A stretch of DNA of 9,999 bases. Source: Bacteroidales bacterium (lineage in GTDB: Bacteria; Bacteroidota; Bacteroidia; Bacteroidales; UBA932). The notes beneath the pieces are model-generated. The model did no database searches and was not told the DNA's origin. It saw only the letters and a program-made list of their open reading frames with translations. This document shows positions 1 to 7,541 of this stretch, piece by piece (the first letter of the stretch is position 1; every line of letters starts with the position of its first letter). The stretch is from the NCBI GenBank assembly GCA_023230265.1, contig JALNXR010000057.1, positions 1-9,999 on the forward strand. The letters run 5' to 3'. The translations under genes and the position numbers were made by a program.

Positions 1-1
1 C

Positions 2-1804
2 TCTCTCTGTTCAGAGTTGAGGGAGTTTATTATTTCTGTCTGTTCCGAAAATCCCGGACATATAGGAGCCAGCCTTGGTGCAGTTGAACTTGCCGTTGCA
101 CTTCATTACGTATATGATACCCCCAAAGATAAAATTGTCTGGGATGTAGGTCATCAGGCTTATGCTCACAAAATCATCACAGGGAGAAGGGAGTCCTTCA
201 AAAACAACAGAAAATACAAGGGTCTCAGTGGTTTTCCAAAAATGGCAGAGAGTGAGTATGATGCCTTTGGCGTAGGACACTCTTCAACCTCGATTTCAGC
301 TGCACTGGGAATTGCTGTAGGAATGCAACTCAAGGGAGAGTGTAACAAAGTAGTAGCTGTAATCGGTGACGGAGCTCTCACAGGAGGTCTTGCATATGAA
401 GGCTTGAACAACGCCGGAGCTTTAAAATCTGATATCCTGGTGATTCTCAACGATAACCAGATATCTATAGATCCCAATGTAGGGGCAATGCACAACTATC
501 TTCTCAAAATCTCCACCTCGCCTGCATACAACCGTTTCAGAAACAAAATATGGAACACTATAGGCTCAGGCCGTTTAAGGAGAATTATCCAGAAGTTTAT
601 GTTCAGCACAAAAGCTGCTCTGTTTAAAAGCGGATCCTTATTTGAATCGTTGGGTTTCAGGTACTTTGGCGCAATAGACGGCAACGATATTAATCAACTG
701 ACAGTAACCCTCTCTAATCTTAAAAGTATTCCTGGCCCAAAGCTGCTTCATGTAATCACAAAAAAAGGAAAAGGATACGAACCGGCCGAAAAAGACCAGA
801 TTGTCTGGCATGCACCTGGAACTTTTGATAAGAGCACAGGAAAGAGAAACGGCAGCGGTTCATTTATAAGTAAATACCAGGATGTATTTGGAGAGACTCT
901 GTTACGGCTGGCCCGTGAGAACTCCTCTGTCGTTGGAATTACACCGGCAATGCCAAGCGGATGCTCCATGAACATTCTAATGAATAAGTTGCCTTCCAGA
1001 GCATTTGATGTGGGAATTGCTGAACAGCACGCAGTGACCTTCTCAGCAGGGCTGGCTACCAAGGGGCTTCTCCCCTACTGCAATATCTACTCAAGCTTTA
1101 TGCAGCGGGCCTATGATTCTGTAATCCACGACGTTGCTCTTCAAGATCTAAAGGTAATCTTCTGTCTGGACAGAAGCGGACTTGTAGGGGAGGATGGAGC
1201 AACACACCACGGAGTTTTTGATATCCCGGGATTCAGGTGCATACCTAATCTGACAATTATGGCCCCCATGAATGAGGAGGAACTCAGGGATATGCTCTAC
1301 TCAGTGCAGTCTCAGGAGTACAGAGCAACAATTATCAGATATCCTAAAGGATATGGCACAGGATCCGACTGGAAGGGCGAGTTCAGAAAAATTGAATACG
1401 GTAAAGCCCGGATGCTGAGAGATGGTCATGGGATAGCTCTTCTTACAGCCGGTTCAGCCGGGAACAATGCAAAGGAGGCCGCAGAAGAGGCCGGGAAATC
1501 AGGTATCCAGGCAATGCACTGGGATATGCGCTTTATTAAACCTCTGGACGTAAATGCAATCGAACAATCTGTAAAACAATGCAGTCAAATTATAACAGTA
1601 GAGGACGGATCGGTAACGGGAGGACTCTATTCTGCAGTTTGTGAATATATTGCAACAAAAGGCCTAAGCACAAAAGTTACTGGTCTTGGTGTCCCTGACA
1701 GATTCATTGAGCAGGGTTCTGTAAAAGAACTTATTGCTGAATGCGGATATGACCGGGAGGGTATTTTAAAAACTATCATTGATGTCTCACAAAGATCAGT
1801 ATAA
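2..1804 (+). CDS. dxs: 1-deoxy-D-xylulose-5-phosphate synthase, 5' end outside window
   Basis: DXS condenses pyruvate with glyceraldehyde 3-phosphate using thiamine diphosphate, the first step of the cytosolic MEP pathway to isoprenoids. The reading frame is open to the window edge. The codons before the TTG at 17 (reading SLCSE) fit the family, so that TTG is internal and roughly 25-30 N-terminal residues are missing. Visible hallmarks are NPGH with its His codon at 59-61, the thiamine-diphosphate motif GDG (365-373) with its Asn about 25 residues later (449-457), and the activating Glu of GIAEQHAV (1022-1024). Also present are DRSGLVGEDGATHHG in the pyrimidine-binding domain and GVPDRFIEQG in the C-terminal domain. 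All three transketolase-type domains look intact and no frameshift is seen. The 3' end overlaps the next gene, which suggests co-transcription. The identification is secure. Confidence 0.97.
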   Translation, partial: SLCSELREFIISVCSENPGHIGASLGAVELAVALHYVYDTPKDKIVWDVGHQAYAHKIITGRRESFKNNRKYKGLSGFPKMAESEYDAFGVGHSSTSISAALGIAVGMQLKGECNKVVAVIGDGALTGGLAYEGLNNAGALKSDILVILNDNQISIDPNVGAMHNYLLKISTSPAYNRFRNKIWNTIGSGRLRRIIQKFMFSTKAALFKSGSLFESLGFRYFGAIDGNDINQLTVTLSNLKSIPGPKLLHVITKKGKGYEPAEKDQIVWHAPGTFDKSTGKRNGSGSFISKYQDVFGETLLRLARENSSVVGITPAMPSGCSMNILMNKLPSRAFDVGIAEQHAVTFSAGLATKGLLPYCNIYSSFMQRAYDSVIHDVALQDLKVIFCLDRSGLVGEDGATHHGVFDIPGFRCIPNLTIMAPMNEEELRDMLYSVQSQEYRATIIRYPKGYGTGSDWKGEFRKIEYGKARMLRDGHGIALLTAGSAGNNAKEAAEEAGKSGIQAMHWDMRFIKPLDVNAIEQSVKQCSQIITVEDGSVTGGLYSAVCEYIATKGLSTKVTGLGVPDRFIEQGSVKELIAECGYDREGILKTIIDVSQRSV

Positions 1805-3170
1805 ATTCAACTTTCCGGGTGAGGATGACACATCCCGCCATCACAGAGGCCACAGATGGGCAGAAAAGGGGAACATGCCCGGCAGCAGGAGTGTGGATTA
1901 TTCCAGACTAAAATTTCAAAAGGAGAGAAGGCATAAGAGGAGATTCTCCAGGCAGGAGAGCGACAGGATGGACTCTATTCTAACCCATCCGCTATGGGGG
2001 CTGCTCATATTTGTAGGAGTGATCTGGGCAATTTTCTTCTTTACCTTTAGACTGGGAGCCTATCCCCAGGGATGGATAGAGGCTCTCATGGACAGGGGAG
2101 CTCTATTTATCCAGAATAATATGTCAGCCGGGTGGATGAACGACTTTTTGAGCCAGGGTGTGATAATGGGGGTTGGCAGTGTTCTGGCTTTTCTACCTAA
2201 CATTCTTATTCTGTTCTTCTTCCTTTCACTTCTGCAGGAGACTGAATATCTGCCCAGAGCAGCAACCTTGATGGATAAGTATATGCACAGGATAGGACTT
2301 CACGGCAGCTCCTTTATACCCCTGCTGATGGGATTCGGTTGCAATGTGCCGGCCATACTGGCTACAAGAACTATAAAAAGAAGGTATGACAGGATTCTGA
2401 CAATGCTTATGATACCATACATACCATGCAGCGCCAGGATCCCGACCTTTCTCCTTTTTTCCGGCATTTTCTTCCCGGAGAACCAGGTTCTGGTACTTAG
2501 CCTGCTCTATTTTGGAGGTATTATAATAGGTATATTAATGGCTCTGTTGTTCAGAAAAATATTTTTCAACTTTGGAATCAGGGACTACTCCATCCCCCTG
2601 CCAATATACCGCTTTCCTTCACTCAGGAACTCTGCCAGAAGCATGTGGGATGCCGCCTGGGAATACCTTAAGAAGATAAGCACAGTGGTCCTTCTGGCAG
2701 TAATAATTGTCTGGGCGCTGGATTACTTCCCCATTAAAGACAAAGAAGAACCGGATCCTGAAAGAGTCTCCTACCTGGAACAGTTCGGAAAGGTTGTGGA
2801 GCCTGCCATGGCACCTTTGGGTTTTGACTGGAAAATGAGCGTCAGCCTGATAACCGGAATAACAGCAAAGGAGTTTATTATCAGCACACTTGGAGTTGTT
2901 TATCAGACCGGAGATGAGACAGCTCCGGGAGCAGAACCCAGCACATCTCTTATGAGCCGTATAAGGAATGAGAAGGTGTTCAATAAGGCCAATGCTCTCT
3001 CTTTCATGATTTTCGCCCTGCTATACATGCCTTGTGTGGCAACTGCATACACCATAAAAAAGGAGACCAGAACCTGGAAATGGGCACTCCTGTCAATTTT
3101 CTCAACCATTGCAGTAGCTTGGATTGCAGCGTTTTTAGCCTTCAGAATTGGATTACTACTTTTAGTCTGA
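1782..3170 (+). CDS. FeoB-family membrane core without the GTPase domain
   Basis: This 462-residue protein matches the membrane part of the ferrous iron transporter FeoB. Family landmarks appear in order: the pre-membrane linker ESDRMDSILTHPLWG (59-73), LGAYPQGWIEA (91-101), GVIMGVGSVLAFLPNILIL (126-144), GFGCNVPAILATR (184-196), IPCSARIPTF (214-223), GFDWKMSVSLITGITAKE (347-364) and MPCVATAYTIKKE (416-428). Cysteines 187, 216 and 418 match the conserved FeoB cysteines. About eight or nine membrane segments are likely. The N-terminal G domain (G1-G5 motifs) and helical regulatory domain, together roughly 270 residues in full FeoB, are absent. In their place is a hydrophilic tail of about 60 residues rich in Arg, Lys and His. 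ATG 1782 overlaps dxs by 23 bases. ATG 1875 (residue 32), preceded by AAGGGG, is an alternative start that avoids the overlap. Fe(II) transport is inferred from the family; without its own GTPase the protein may need a separate G protein, work differently or carry another substrate. Confidence 0.85.
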   Translation: MSHKDQYKFNFPGEDDTSRHHRGHRWAEKGNMPGSRSVDYSRLKFQKERRHKRRFSRQESDRMDSILTHPLWGLLIFVGVIWAIFFFTFRLGAYPQGWIEALMDRGALFIQNNMSAGWMNDFLSQGVIMGVGSVLAFLPNILILFFFLSLLQETEYLPRAATLMDKYMHRIGLHGSSFIPLLMGFGCNVPAILATRTIKRRYDRILTMLMIPYIPCSARIPTFLLFSGIFFPENQVLVLSLLYFGGIIIGILMALLFRKIFFNFGIRDYSIPLPIYRFPSLRNSARSMWDAAWEYLKKISTVVLLAVIIVWALDYFPIKDKEEPDPERVSYLEQFGKVVEPAMAPLGFDWKMSVSLITGITAKEFIISTLGVVYQTGDETAPGAEPSTSLMSRIRNEKVFNKANALSFMIFALLYMPCVATAYTIKKETRTWKWALLSIFSTIAVAWIAAFLAFRIGLLLLV

Positions 3171-3180
3171 AAATTTTTTT
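3141..3180 (+). terminator. weak possible terminator after the FeoB-like gene
   Basis: TTCAGA (3141-3146) can pair with TCTGAA (3166-3171) across a 19-base loop, followed shortly by seven T (3174-3180). The stem has only 6 bp with few G-C pairs, and it lies mostly inside the coding sequence. The T-run also supplies the -33 element of the next promoter. It is the only terminator-like signal I see between the dxs unit and the tRNA operon, and it may not be functional. Confidence 0.25.
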
Positions 3181-3208
3181 GGAGTTTAATCAAAAACCTA
3201 TATCTTTG
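3178..3208 (+). promoter_or_regulatory. Bacteroidota housekeeping promoter for the tRNA-tuf operon
   Basis: TTTG (3178-3181), a 19-base spacer and TATCTTTG (3201-3208) exactly match the Bacteroidota primary sigma consensus TTTG-N19-21-TAnnTTTG. Transcription would start near 3213-3217, about 28 bases before the first tRNA, leaving a short leader for RNase P to remove. No second exact match was found in the intergenic regions downstream, so this promoter may drive the whole run from the tRNAs to rpoB. Function is inferred from consensus and position. Confidence 0.8.
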
Positions 3209-3242
3209 CAGTCCCTTAAATGGGATGATCTTTAACAAGATT

Positions 3243-3316
3243 GCCGATGTAGCTCAGTTGGCCAGAGCAGCTGATTTGTAATCAGCTGGTCGGGGGTTCG
3301 AATCCCTCCATCGGCT
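3243..3316 (+). tRNA. tRNA-Thr (anticodon UGU)
   Basis: The acceptor stem GCCGATG (3243-3249) pairs perfectly with CATCGGC (3309-3315), with T3316 as discriminator. The anticodon stem GCTGA/TCAGC encloses the loop TTTGTAA with anticodon TGT at 3277-3279, which reads ACA. The T-loop is TTCGAAT. CCA is not encoded, so it must be added by CCA-adding enzyme. It is first in a cluster of four tRNAs ahead of tuf, the place thrU holds in Escherichia coli. Confidence 0.96.
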
Positions 3317-3347
3317 CAGAAACCAGATATTTGACATTATGTTTTTA

Positions 3348-3430
3348 GGGGAGATACCAAAGTGGCCAACTGGGGCAGACTGTAAATCTGCTGGCGTACG
3401 CCTTCGTAGGTTCGAATCCTGCTCTCCCCA
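3348..3430 (+). tRNA. tRNA-Tyr (anticodon GUA)
   Basis: The acceptor stem GGGGAGA (3348-3354) pairs perfectly with TCTCCCC (3423-3429), with A3430 as discriminator. The anticodon stem GCAGA/TCTGC holds the loop CTGTAAA with anticodon GTA at 3382-3384. The long variable arm (total 83 bases) is the class II form expected for bacterial tRNA-Tyr. CCA is not encoded. It lies 31 bases after tRNA-Thr(UGU). Confidence 0.96.
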
Positions 3431-3441
3431 CTTTTTGTATT

Positions 3442-3514
3442 GCGGAAGTAGCTCAGTCGGTAGAGCATCAGCCTTCCAAGCTGAGGGTCGCGGGTTCGAA
3501 CCTCGTCTTCCGCT
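3442..3514 (+). tRNA. tRNA-Gly (anticodon UCC)
   Basis: The acceptor stem GCGGAAG (3442-3448) pairs perfectly with CTTCCGC (3507-3513), with T3514 as discriminator. The anticodon stem TCAGC/GCTGA holds the loop CTTCCAA with anticodon TCC at 3475-3477, reading GGA and GGG. The T-loop is TTCGAAC. CCA is not encoded. It sits 11 bases after tRNA-Tyr, in the position of glyT in Escherichia coli. Confidence 0.96.
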
Positions 3515-3522
3515 CTGCGTAA

Positions 3523-3594
<72 letters not shown>

Positions 3595-3637
3595 CTGTCA
3601 GTTATTATTAATTCATCATAAATTAAACTCAATTATT

Positions 3638-4825
3638 ATGGCAAAAGAAACTTTTAAAAGGGACAAGCCGCACGTAAACATCGGAACTATAGGTCACGTT
3701 GACCATGGGAAAACCACCCTGACCGCAGCTATCACTCAGGTACTTGCACGCAAGGGGCTTTCAGAAATCCGTTCATTCGACTCAATCGACAATGCACCCG
3801 AGGAGAAAGAACGCGGTATCACTATTAACACTTCACACGTTGAGTATCAGACAGAAACACGTCACTACGCACACGTAGACTGCCCGGGTCACGCTGACTA
3901 TGTTAAGAACATGGTTACAGGTGCTGCCCAGATGGACGGTGCTATTCTGGTTGTGGCCGCAACTGACGGTCCTATGCCCCAGACACGTGAGCACATCCTG
4001 CTTGCCCGCCAGGTGAACGTTCCCAGAATAGTGGTTTTCCTCAACAAAGTTGACATTGTTGATGACCCTGAGATGATAGACCTCGTTGAAATGGAGGTTC
4101 GCGAACTCCTCTCATTCTATAAGTTTGATGGTGACAATGCTCCCGTTATCCGCGGCTCTGCTCTCGGAGCTCTCAACGGAGATGCACAATGGGAAGAAAA
4201 AGTAATGGAGCTCATGAACTCAGTTGACTCCTATATACCTATTCCTCCACGCGACAACGAAAAACCTTTTCTTATGCCTGTTGAGGATGTCTTCTCAATT
4301 ACAGGACGCGGTACTGTTGCCACAGGCCGTATAGAGACAGGTGTTATTAAAACCGGTGAAGAGATACAGATCATCGGTCTGGGAGAAGAGCCCAGAAAAT
4401 CAACAGTTACCGGAGTTGAAATGTTCCGCAAGATACTTGACAGAGGTGAGGCAGGCGACAACGTAGGTCTTCTTCTCCGTGGTATCGACAAAAAGGAGAT
4501 CAAGAGAGGCCAGGTTATTGCAAGACCCGGAACCATTACTCCTCATAAGAGCTTCAAGGCTGAGATCTACGTACTTAAGAAAGACGAAGGTGGCCGTCAC
4601 ACTCCTTTCCACAATAAGTACCGTCCCCAGTTCTTTATCCGCACACTGGACATCACAGGAGAAATTCAGCTTCCTGAAGGAACCGATATGGTAATGCCGG
4701 GAGATAACGTAACTATTAAAGTGGATCTTATATACCCTGTTGCAATCAACAAAGGTCTCCAGTTCGCAATCCGTGAAGGTGGCAGGACAGTGGGTGCAGG
4801 ACAGGTAATCGAGATTCTGGACTAA
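3638..4825 (+). CDS. tuf: translation elongation factor Tu
   Basis: EF-Tu is the cytosolic GTPase that carries aminoacyl-tRNA to the ribosomal A site. The 395-residue length is normal for the family. G motifs are complete: GHVDHGKT (19-26), RGIT (59-62, switch I), DCPGH (81-85), NKVD (136-139) and SAL (174-176). The two beta-barrel domains follow, ending in [18 protein letters not shown] 3638 gives the conserved MAKETF start, and the upstream sequence is A/T-rich with no clear Shine-Dalgarno sequence. It follows four tRNAs and precedes tRNA-Trp and secE, so the gene encoding the tRNA carrier appears to share a transcript with several tRNAs. Nothing unusual is seen in the protein. Confidence 0.99.
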   Translation: MAKETFKRDKPHVNIGTIGHVDHGKTTLTAAITQVLARKGLSEIRSFDSIDNAPEEKERGITINTSHVEYQTETRHYAHVDCPGHADYVKNMVTGAAQMDGAILVVAATDGPMPQTREHILLARQVNVPRIVVFLNKVDIVDDPEMIDLVEMEVRELLSFYKFDGDNAPVIRGSALGALNGDAQWEEKVMELMNSVDSYIPIPPRDNEKPFLMPVEDVFSITGRGTVATGRIETGVIKTGEEIQIIGLGEEPRKSTVTGVEMFRKILDRGEAGDNVGLLLRGIDKKEIKRGQVIARPGTITPHKSFKAEIYVLKKDEGGRHTPFHNKYRPQFFIRTLDITGEIQLPEGTDMVMPGDNVTIKVDLIYPVAINKGLQFAIREGGRTVGAGQVIEILD

Positions 4826-4852
4826 TTAGAAATTGATCCTTATAACAGCTTA

Positions 4853-4886
4853 AAGGTCAGTCTCTTTTTTAAAGGGGGCTGACCTT
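4853..4886 (+). promoter_or_regulatory. 15-bp RNA hairpin between tuf and tRNA-Trp
   Basis: Bases 4853-4867 pair continuously with 4872-4886 (three G-U pairs), closed by the four-base loop TTTA. The outer eight pairs, AAGGTCAG/CTGACCTT, are perfect. There is no T-run after it (AATAAA follows), so it is not a standard intrinsic terminator. It ends 5 bases before the mature 5' end of tRNA-Trp. A role in RNA processing, in protecting the tuf mRNA 3' end, or in partial termination is possible; this is inference. Confidence 0.7.
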
Positions 4887-4891
4887 AATAA

Positions 4892-4962
4892 AGGGGCATA
4901 GTTCAAGGGTAGAATAGCGGTCTCCAAAACCGTTGATGGGCGTTCGAATCGCTCTGCCCCTG
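4892..4962 (+). tRNA. tRNA-Trp (anticodon CCA)
   Basis: The acceptor stem AGGGGCA (4892-4898) pairs perfectly with TGCCCCT (4955-4961), with G4962 as discriminator. The anticodon stem GCGGT/ACCGT holds the loop CTCCAAA with anticodon CCA at 4924-4926. The T-arm is GGGCG/CGCTC around TTCGAAT. The 3' CCA is not encoded. A tRNA-Trp between tuf and secE is a recurring arrangement in many bacteria. Confidence 0.96.
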
Positions 4963-4965
4963 CAA

Positions 4966-4987
4966 TACCGGGGGTTACGACCCGGTA
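4966..4987 (+). other. 7-bp stem-loop downstream of tRNA-Trp
   Basis: TACCGGG (4966-4972) is a perfect inverted match to CCCGGTA (4981-4987), with an 8-base loop. It starts 3 bases after the tRNA-Trp discriminator and no T-run follows. It could help 3'-end processing of the tRNA or protect the 5' end of the secE mRNA after the tRNA is cut out. Function is not shown by the sequence. Confidence 0.5.
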
Positions 4988-4996
4988 GTAATAATC

Positions 4997-5030
4997 CGGC
5001 CGGAACAATTCGCTTCCATTGTTAGGGCCG
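4997..5030 (+). other. second stem-loop in the secE leader
   Basis: CGGCC (4997-5001) pairs with GGCCG (5026-5030), and AACAAT (5004-5009) with ATTGTT (5018-5023), separated by a 2-by-2 internal loop and capped by an 8-base loop. The structure ends 14 bases before the secE start codon, leaving an unpaired A/T-rich stretch for ribosome entry. No known riboswitch or ribosomal-protein binding motif is recognised. Confidence 0.45.
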
Positions 5031-5044
5031 ACAATTGTTAAAAG

Positions 5045-5239
5045 ATGAACAAAATTAAATTGTACATTCAGGAGTCTTACACAGAACTGGTAAAGAAGGT
5101 AAGCTGGCCATCATGGTCTCAGCTTCAGAACTCTGCTATCGTAGTAATGGTTGCATCTCTGATTTTTGCACTGGTGATTTTTGCCATGGATATGGGGTTC
5201 CGCAATATTATGACCACTATTTACAAAATGCTGTATTAG
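5045..5239 (+). CDS. secE: protein translocase subunit SecE
   Basis: SecE clamps SecY in the inner-membrane SecYEG protein-export channel. The 64-residue protein is the short, one-membrane-helix form found in most bacteria, in contrast to the three-helix form of Escherichia coli. Residues 12-24 carry the family signature ELVKKVSWPSW on an amphipathic helix, and residues 31-50 form one hydrophobic membrane segment. ATG 5045 follows AAAAG. nusG begins 4 bases after its stop, the classical secE-nusG pairing. Despite its small size the motif and location make the call secure. Confidence 0.97.
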   Translation: MNKIKLYIQESYTELVKKVSWPSWSQLQNSAIVVMVASLIFALVIFAMDMGFRNIMTTIYKMLY

Positions 5240-5243
5240 ATTT

Positions 5244-5798
5244 ATGAGTGAAATTTCCAAAAAGTGGTATGTTGTCAGAGCCGCCGGAGGGAAAGAGAAA
5301 AAGGCCAAGGAGTACATAGAGAATGAGATCAAGAGATTGAATCTCGAAGATTATGTTTCACAGGTCCTGATTCCCACCGAAAAGGTTTTCCAGGTTAAAA
5401 ACGGAAAGAAAGTTAGTATGGAACGAATTTTCTATCCCGGTTATATCCTGATAGAAGCGGCATTGACGGGAGAGATCCAGCATCTTATACGCAATCTCCC
5501 CCATGTTTCCGGTTTTTTGACTGAACGGGCAGGCAAGGACAAATCTCCCGTACCTCTCCGCCAGTCAGAGGTAAACCGTATCCTGGGCCGTGTAGACGAG
5601 CTCGCGGATATGGAGGAGGAAAATATCACCCCATTTATCATAGGTGAGGCTGTCAAGGTGATTGACGGTCCGTTCAACGGTTTCGACGGTACTGTGGAAG
5701 AGATTATTGAGGACAAGAAGAAGTTGAAGGTTATGGTAAAGATCTTTGGAAGGAAAACTCTACTGGAGTTAAATTTTGTTCAGGTAGTTAAAGAATAA
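5244..5798 (+). CDS. nusG: transcription termination/antitermination factor NusG
   Basis: NusG binds RNA polymerase clamp helices, affects elongation and pausing, and links polymerase to Rho or the ribosome. The 184 residues show an N-terminal NGN domain, with [20 protein letters not shown] (6-25) and [12 protein letters not shown] (61-72). After a linker comes a C-terminal KOW domain (about 131-184) containing [15 protein letters not shown]. The length is normal. ATG 5244 is 4 bases after the secE stop, and rplK follows after 14 bases. It lies in the same transcription unit as rpoB, which encodes part of its target. This looks like housekeeping NusG; specialised paralogues of the UpxY type usually sit beside capsule loci, which are absent here. 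Confidence 0.98.
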   Translation: MSEISKKWYVVRAAGGKEKKAKEYIENEIKRLNLEDYVSQVLIPTEKVFQVKNGKKVSMERIFYPGYILIEAALTGEIQHLIRNLPHVSGFLTERAGKDKSPVPLRQSEVNRILGRVDELADMEEENITPFIIGEAVKVIDGPFNGFDGTVEEIIEDKKKLKVMVKIFGRKTLLELNFVQVVKE

Positions 5799-5812
5799 AT
5801 AATCAATACATT

Positions 5813-6259
5813 ATGGCTAAAGAAGTTGCCGCACTCATTAAATTGCAGATTAAAGGCGGCGCAGCTAATCCCTCTCCGCCGGTAGGACCGGCCCTTGGTT
5901 CAAAGGGTGTTAACATAATGGACTTTTGCAAGCAGTTCAATGCACGTACACAGGACAAAGCCGGAAAGGTTTTACCTGTAATCATTACTGTTTACAGTGA
6001 CAAGTCTTTTACTTTTATCGTTAAGCAACCCCCTGTGGCTATTCAGCTCAAAGAGGCTGCAAAGCTACAGTCAGGATCTGCCGAACCAAACCGTAAGAAG
6101 GTTGGCTCTGTTACCTGGGAACAAGTTCGTGCTATAGCCACTGATAAAATGCCCGACATGAATGCATTTACCCTTAGGTCAGCCATGGCAATGGTTGCAG
6201 GTACTGCAAGAAGCATGGGTATTACAGTGACCGGAACCTTCCCCGAAGATGTTAAATAA
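5813..6259 (+). CDS. rplK: 50S ribosomal protein L11
   Basis: L11 binds 23S rRNA at the GTPase-associated centre and helps factor binding; in many bacteria it is needed for RelA activation. The 148 residues are slightly longer than the 141-142 of Escherichia coli. The proline-rich N-terminal stretch [10 protein letters not shown] (20-29), the thiostrepton-contact region, is intact. The C-terminal rRNA-binding domain includes a stretch near residues 119-138 with [17 protein letters not shown] 5813 yields the conserved MAKEV start. rplA follows after 14 bases. In E. coli the L11 operon is repressed by L1 binding its mRNA; no matching site is recognised here. Confidence 0.98.
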   Translation: MAKEVAALIKLQIKGGAANPSPPVGPALGSKGVNIMDFCKQFNARTQDKAGKVLPVIITVYSDKSFTFIVKQPPVAIQLKEAAKLQSGSAEPNRKKVGSVTWEQVRAIATDKMPDMNAFTLRSAMAMVAGTARSMGITVTGTFPEDVK

Positions 6260-6273
6260 TTAATCCTGCGAAA

Positions 6274-6975
6274 ATGAGTAAGCTAACAAAAAATCAAAAA
6301 GTGGTCTATGCCAAGGTCGAACCGGGCAGGCAATACAAACTTGCAGACGCATGCACTCTGGTAAAAGAGACATCTTTCACCAAATTTGATGCGTCCGTAG
6401 ATCTTGCCGTACGCCTGGGTGTTGACCCCCGCAAGGCTAACCAGATGGTACGCGGCGTTGTAACTCTTCCGCATGGAACAGGTAAAACGGTCCGTGTTCT
6501 GGTACTGTGTACACCGGATAAAGAGAACGAAGCCAAAGAGGCAGGAGCGGATTTCACAGGGCTGGATGACTATATCGAAAAGATAAAAGGCGGATGGACA
6601 GATGTGGATGTTATCATCTGTACACCCACTGTCATGGCAAAGATTGGTCCTATAGGAAGAATACTCGGCCCCAGAGGCCTTATGCCAAACCCTAAAACAG
6701 GCACCGTTACAATGGATATTGCTAATGCAGTCAGGGAGGTAAAGGCAGGTAAAATCGACTTTAAAGTTGATAAACAAGGAATTGTACACGCCAGTATAGG
6801 CAAGGTATCATTCTCTGCCCAACAACTCACAGAAAATGCACTGGAATTCATTAATACAGTGATCAAACTTAAGCCTCAGGCTCTTAAGGGGACATATGTG
6901 AAAAGTATCTTCATCTCCTCTACTATGAGCCCAGGCATTAATATCGATAGCAAAACTATAGGTGCTGCTGAATAA
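6274..6975 (+). CDS. rplA: 50S ribosomal protein L1
   Basis: L1 binds 23S rRNA helices 76-78 at the mobile stalk on the tRNA exit side and, in several bacteria, represses the L11-L1 mRNA. The 233 residues are typical in length. The family signature [19 protein letters not shown] is visible in the middle, and [24 protein letters not shown] near residues 38-61 matches the N-terminal part of domain I. ATG 6274 lies 14 bases after rplK and gives MSKLTKNQK. The gene ends 11 bases before rplJ. No anomalies are seen. Confidence 0.98.
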   Translation: MSKLTKNQKVVYAKVEPGRQYKLADACTLVKETSFTKFDASVDLAVRLGVDPRKANQMVRGVVTLPHGTGKTVRVLVLCTPDKENEAKEAGADFTGLDDYIEKIKGGWTDVDVIICTPTVMAKIGPIGRILGPRGLMPNPKTGTVTMDIANAVREVKAGKIDFKVDKQGIVHASIGKVSFSAQQLTENALEFINTVIKLKPQALKGTYVKSIFISSTMSPGINIDSKTIGAAE

Positions 6976-6986
6976 AAATATGTTTT

Positions 6987-7511
6987 ATGAGAAAAGAAGA
7001 AAAAAGACAAATTATTGACAGTCTGGCAGCGCAATTAGAACAAACACCCAACTTTTATCTGACCGACATCTCCGGCCTCAATGCAGAGATTACTGCAAAG
7101 CTGCGCCGTGAATGCTTTGACAAACAGATAAAACTGGTTGTTGTTAAAAACACTTTGCTTCGTAAAGCACTTGAGACAAAAGAACTTGCAGATGCTCAAC
7201 TTTTATTTCCGATTCTTGAAGGGCCATCTGCCGTTATGTTCTGTGAAGTGGCCAATGCGCCGGCTAAACTGATCAAATCATTTGGCACCCAGTACGGTAA
7301 ACCGGTATTAAAAGGTGCCCTGGTTCAGGAATGTGCCTATGTAGGTGTAAATCAACTTGAAGCTCTTGTGAATATCAAATCACGCGAAGAGTTGATAGCC
7401 GATATCATAGCTCTGCTTCAATCACCTGCCAAAAATGTTATCTCTGCTTTGCAGTCAAATGCAGGAGGTAAAATCGCAGGTATTGTAGAGAGATTATCAG
7501 AAAAAGAATAA
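6987..7511 (+). CDS. rplJ: 50S ribosomal protein L10
   Basis: L10 anchors the L7/L12 dimers to the ribosome through its C-terminal helix. The 174 residues show the conserved N-terminal rRNA-binding domain (NFYLTDISGLNAEITAKLRR at 22-41, then KLVVVKNTLLRKAL) and a long C-terminal helical region that would hold L7/L12. ATG 6987 is the only in-frame start that gives the conserved N-terminus; the ATG at 6980 is out of frame. The rplA-rplJ gap is only 11 bases. In enterobacteria L10-L12 autoregulation uses a long rplJ leader, so any such control here would need to use rplA coding sequence or not exist. Confidence 0.98.
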   Translation: MRKEEKRQIIDSLAAQLEQTPNFYLTDISGLNAEITAKLRRECFDKQIKLVVVKNTLLRKALETKELADAQLLFPILEGPSAVMFCEVANAPAKLIKSFGTQYGKPVLKGALVQECAYVGVNQLEALVNIKSREELIADIIALLQSPAKNVISALQSNAGGKIAGIVERLSEKE

Positions 7512-7541
7512 AATTATATAAACTACTAAACATTAATAATC

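Noticed and set aside
17..19. TTG as the start codon of dxs
   Set aside because: The frame is open upstream to the window edge and the codons before TTG match the DXS family, so the true start lies outside the window.
3326..3333. GATATTTG between tRNA-Thr and tRNA-Tyr as a second promoter
   Set aside because: One mismatch to TAnnTTTG and no -33 element was seen within the preceding tRNA.
5771..5778. AAATTTTG near the end of nusG as a possible promoter for rplK
   Set aside because: It misses the leading T of TAnnTTTG and no TTTG was seen at the right distance upstream; it lies in coding sequence.
6283..6789. Minus-strand open frame of 168 codons opposite rplA
   Set aside because: It lies wholly antisense to the conserved L1 gene; the composition is Cys-rich and it resembles no family I know.
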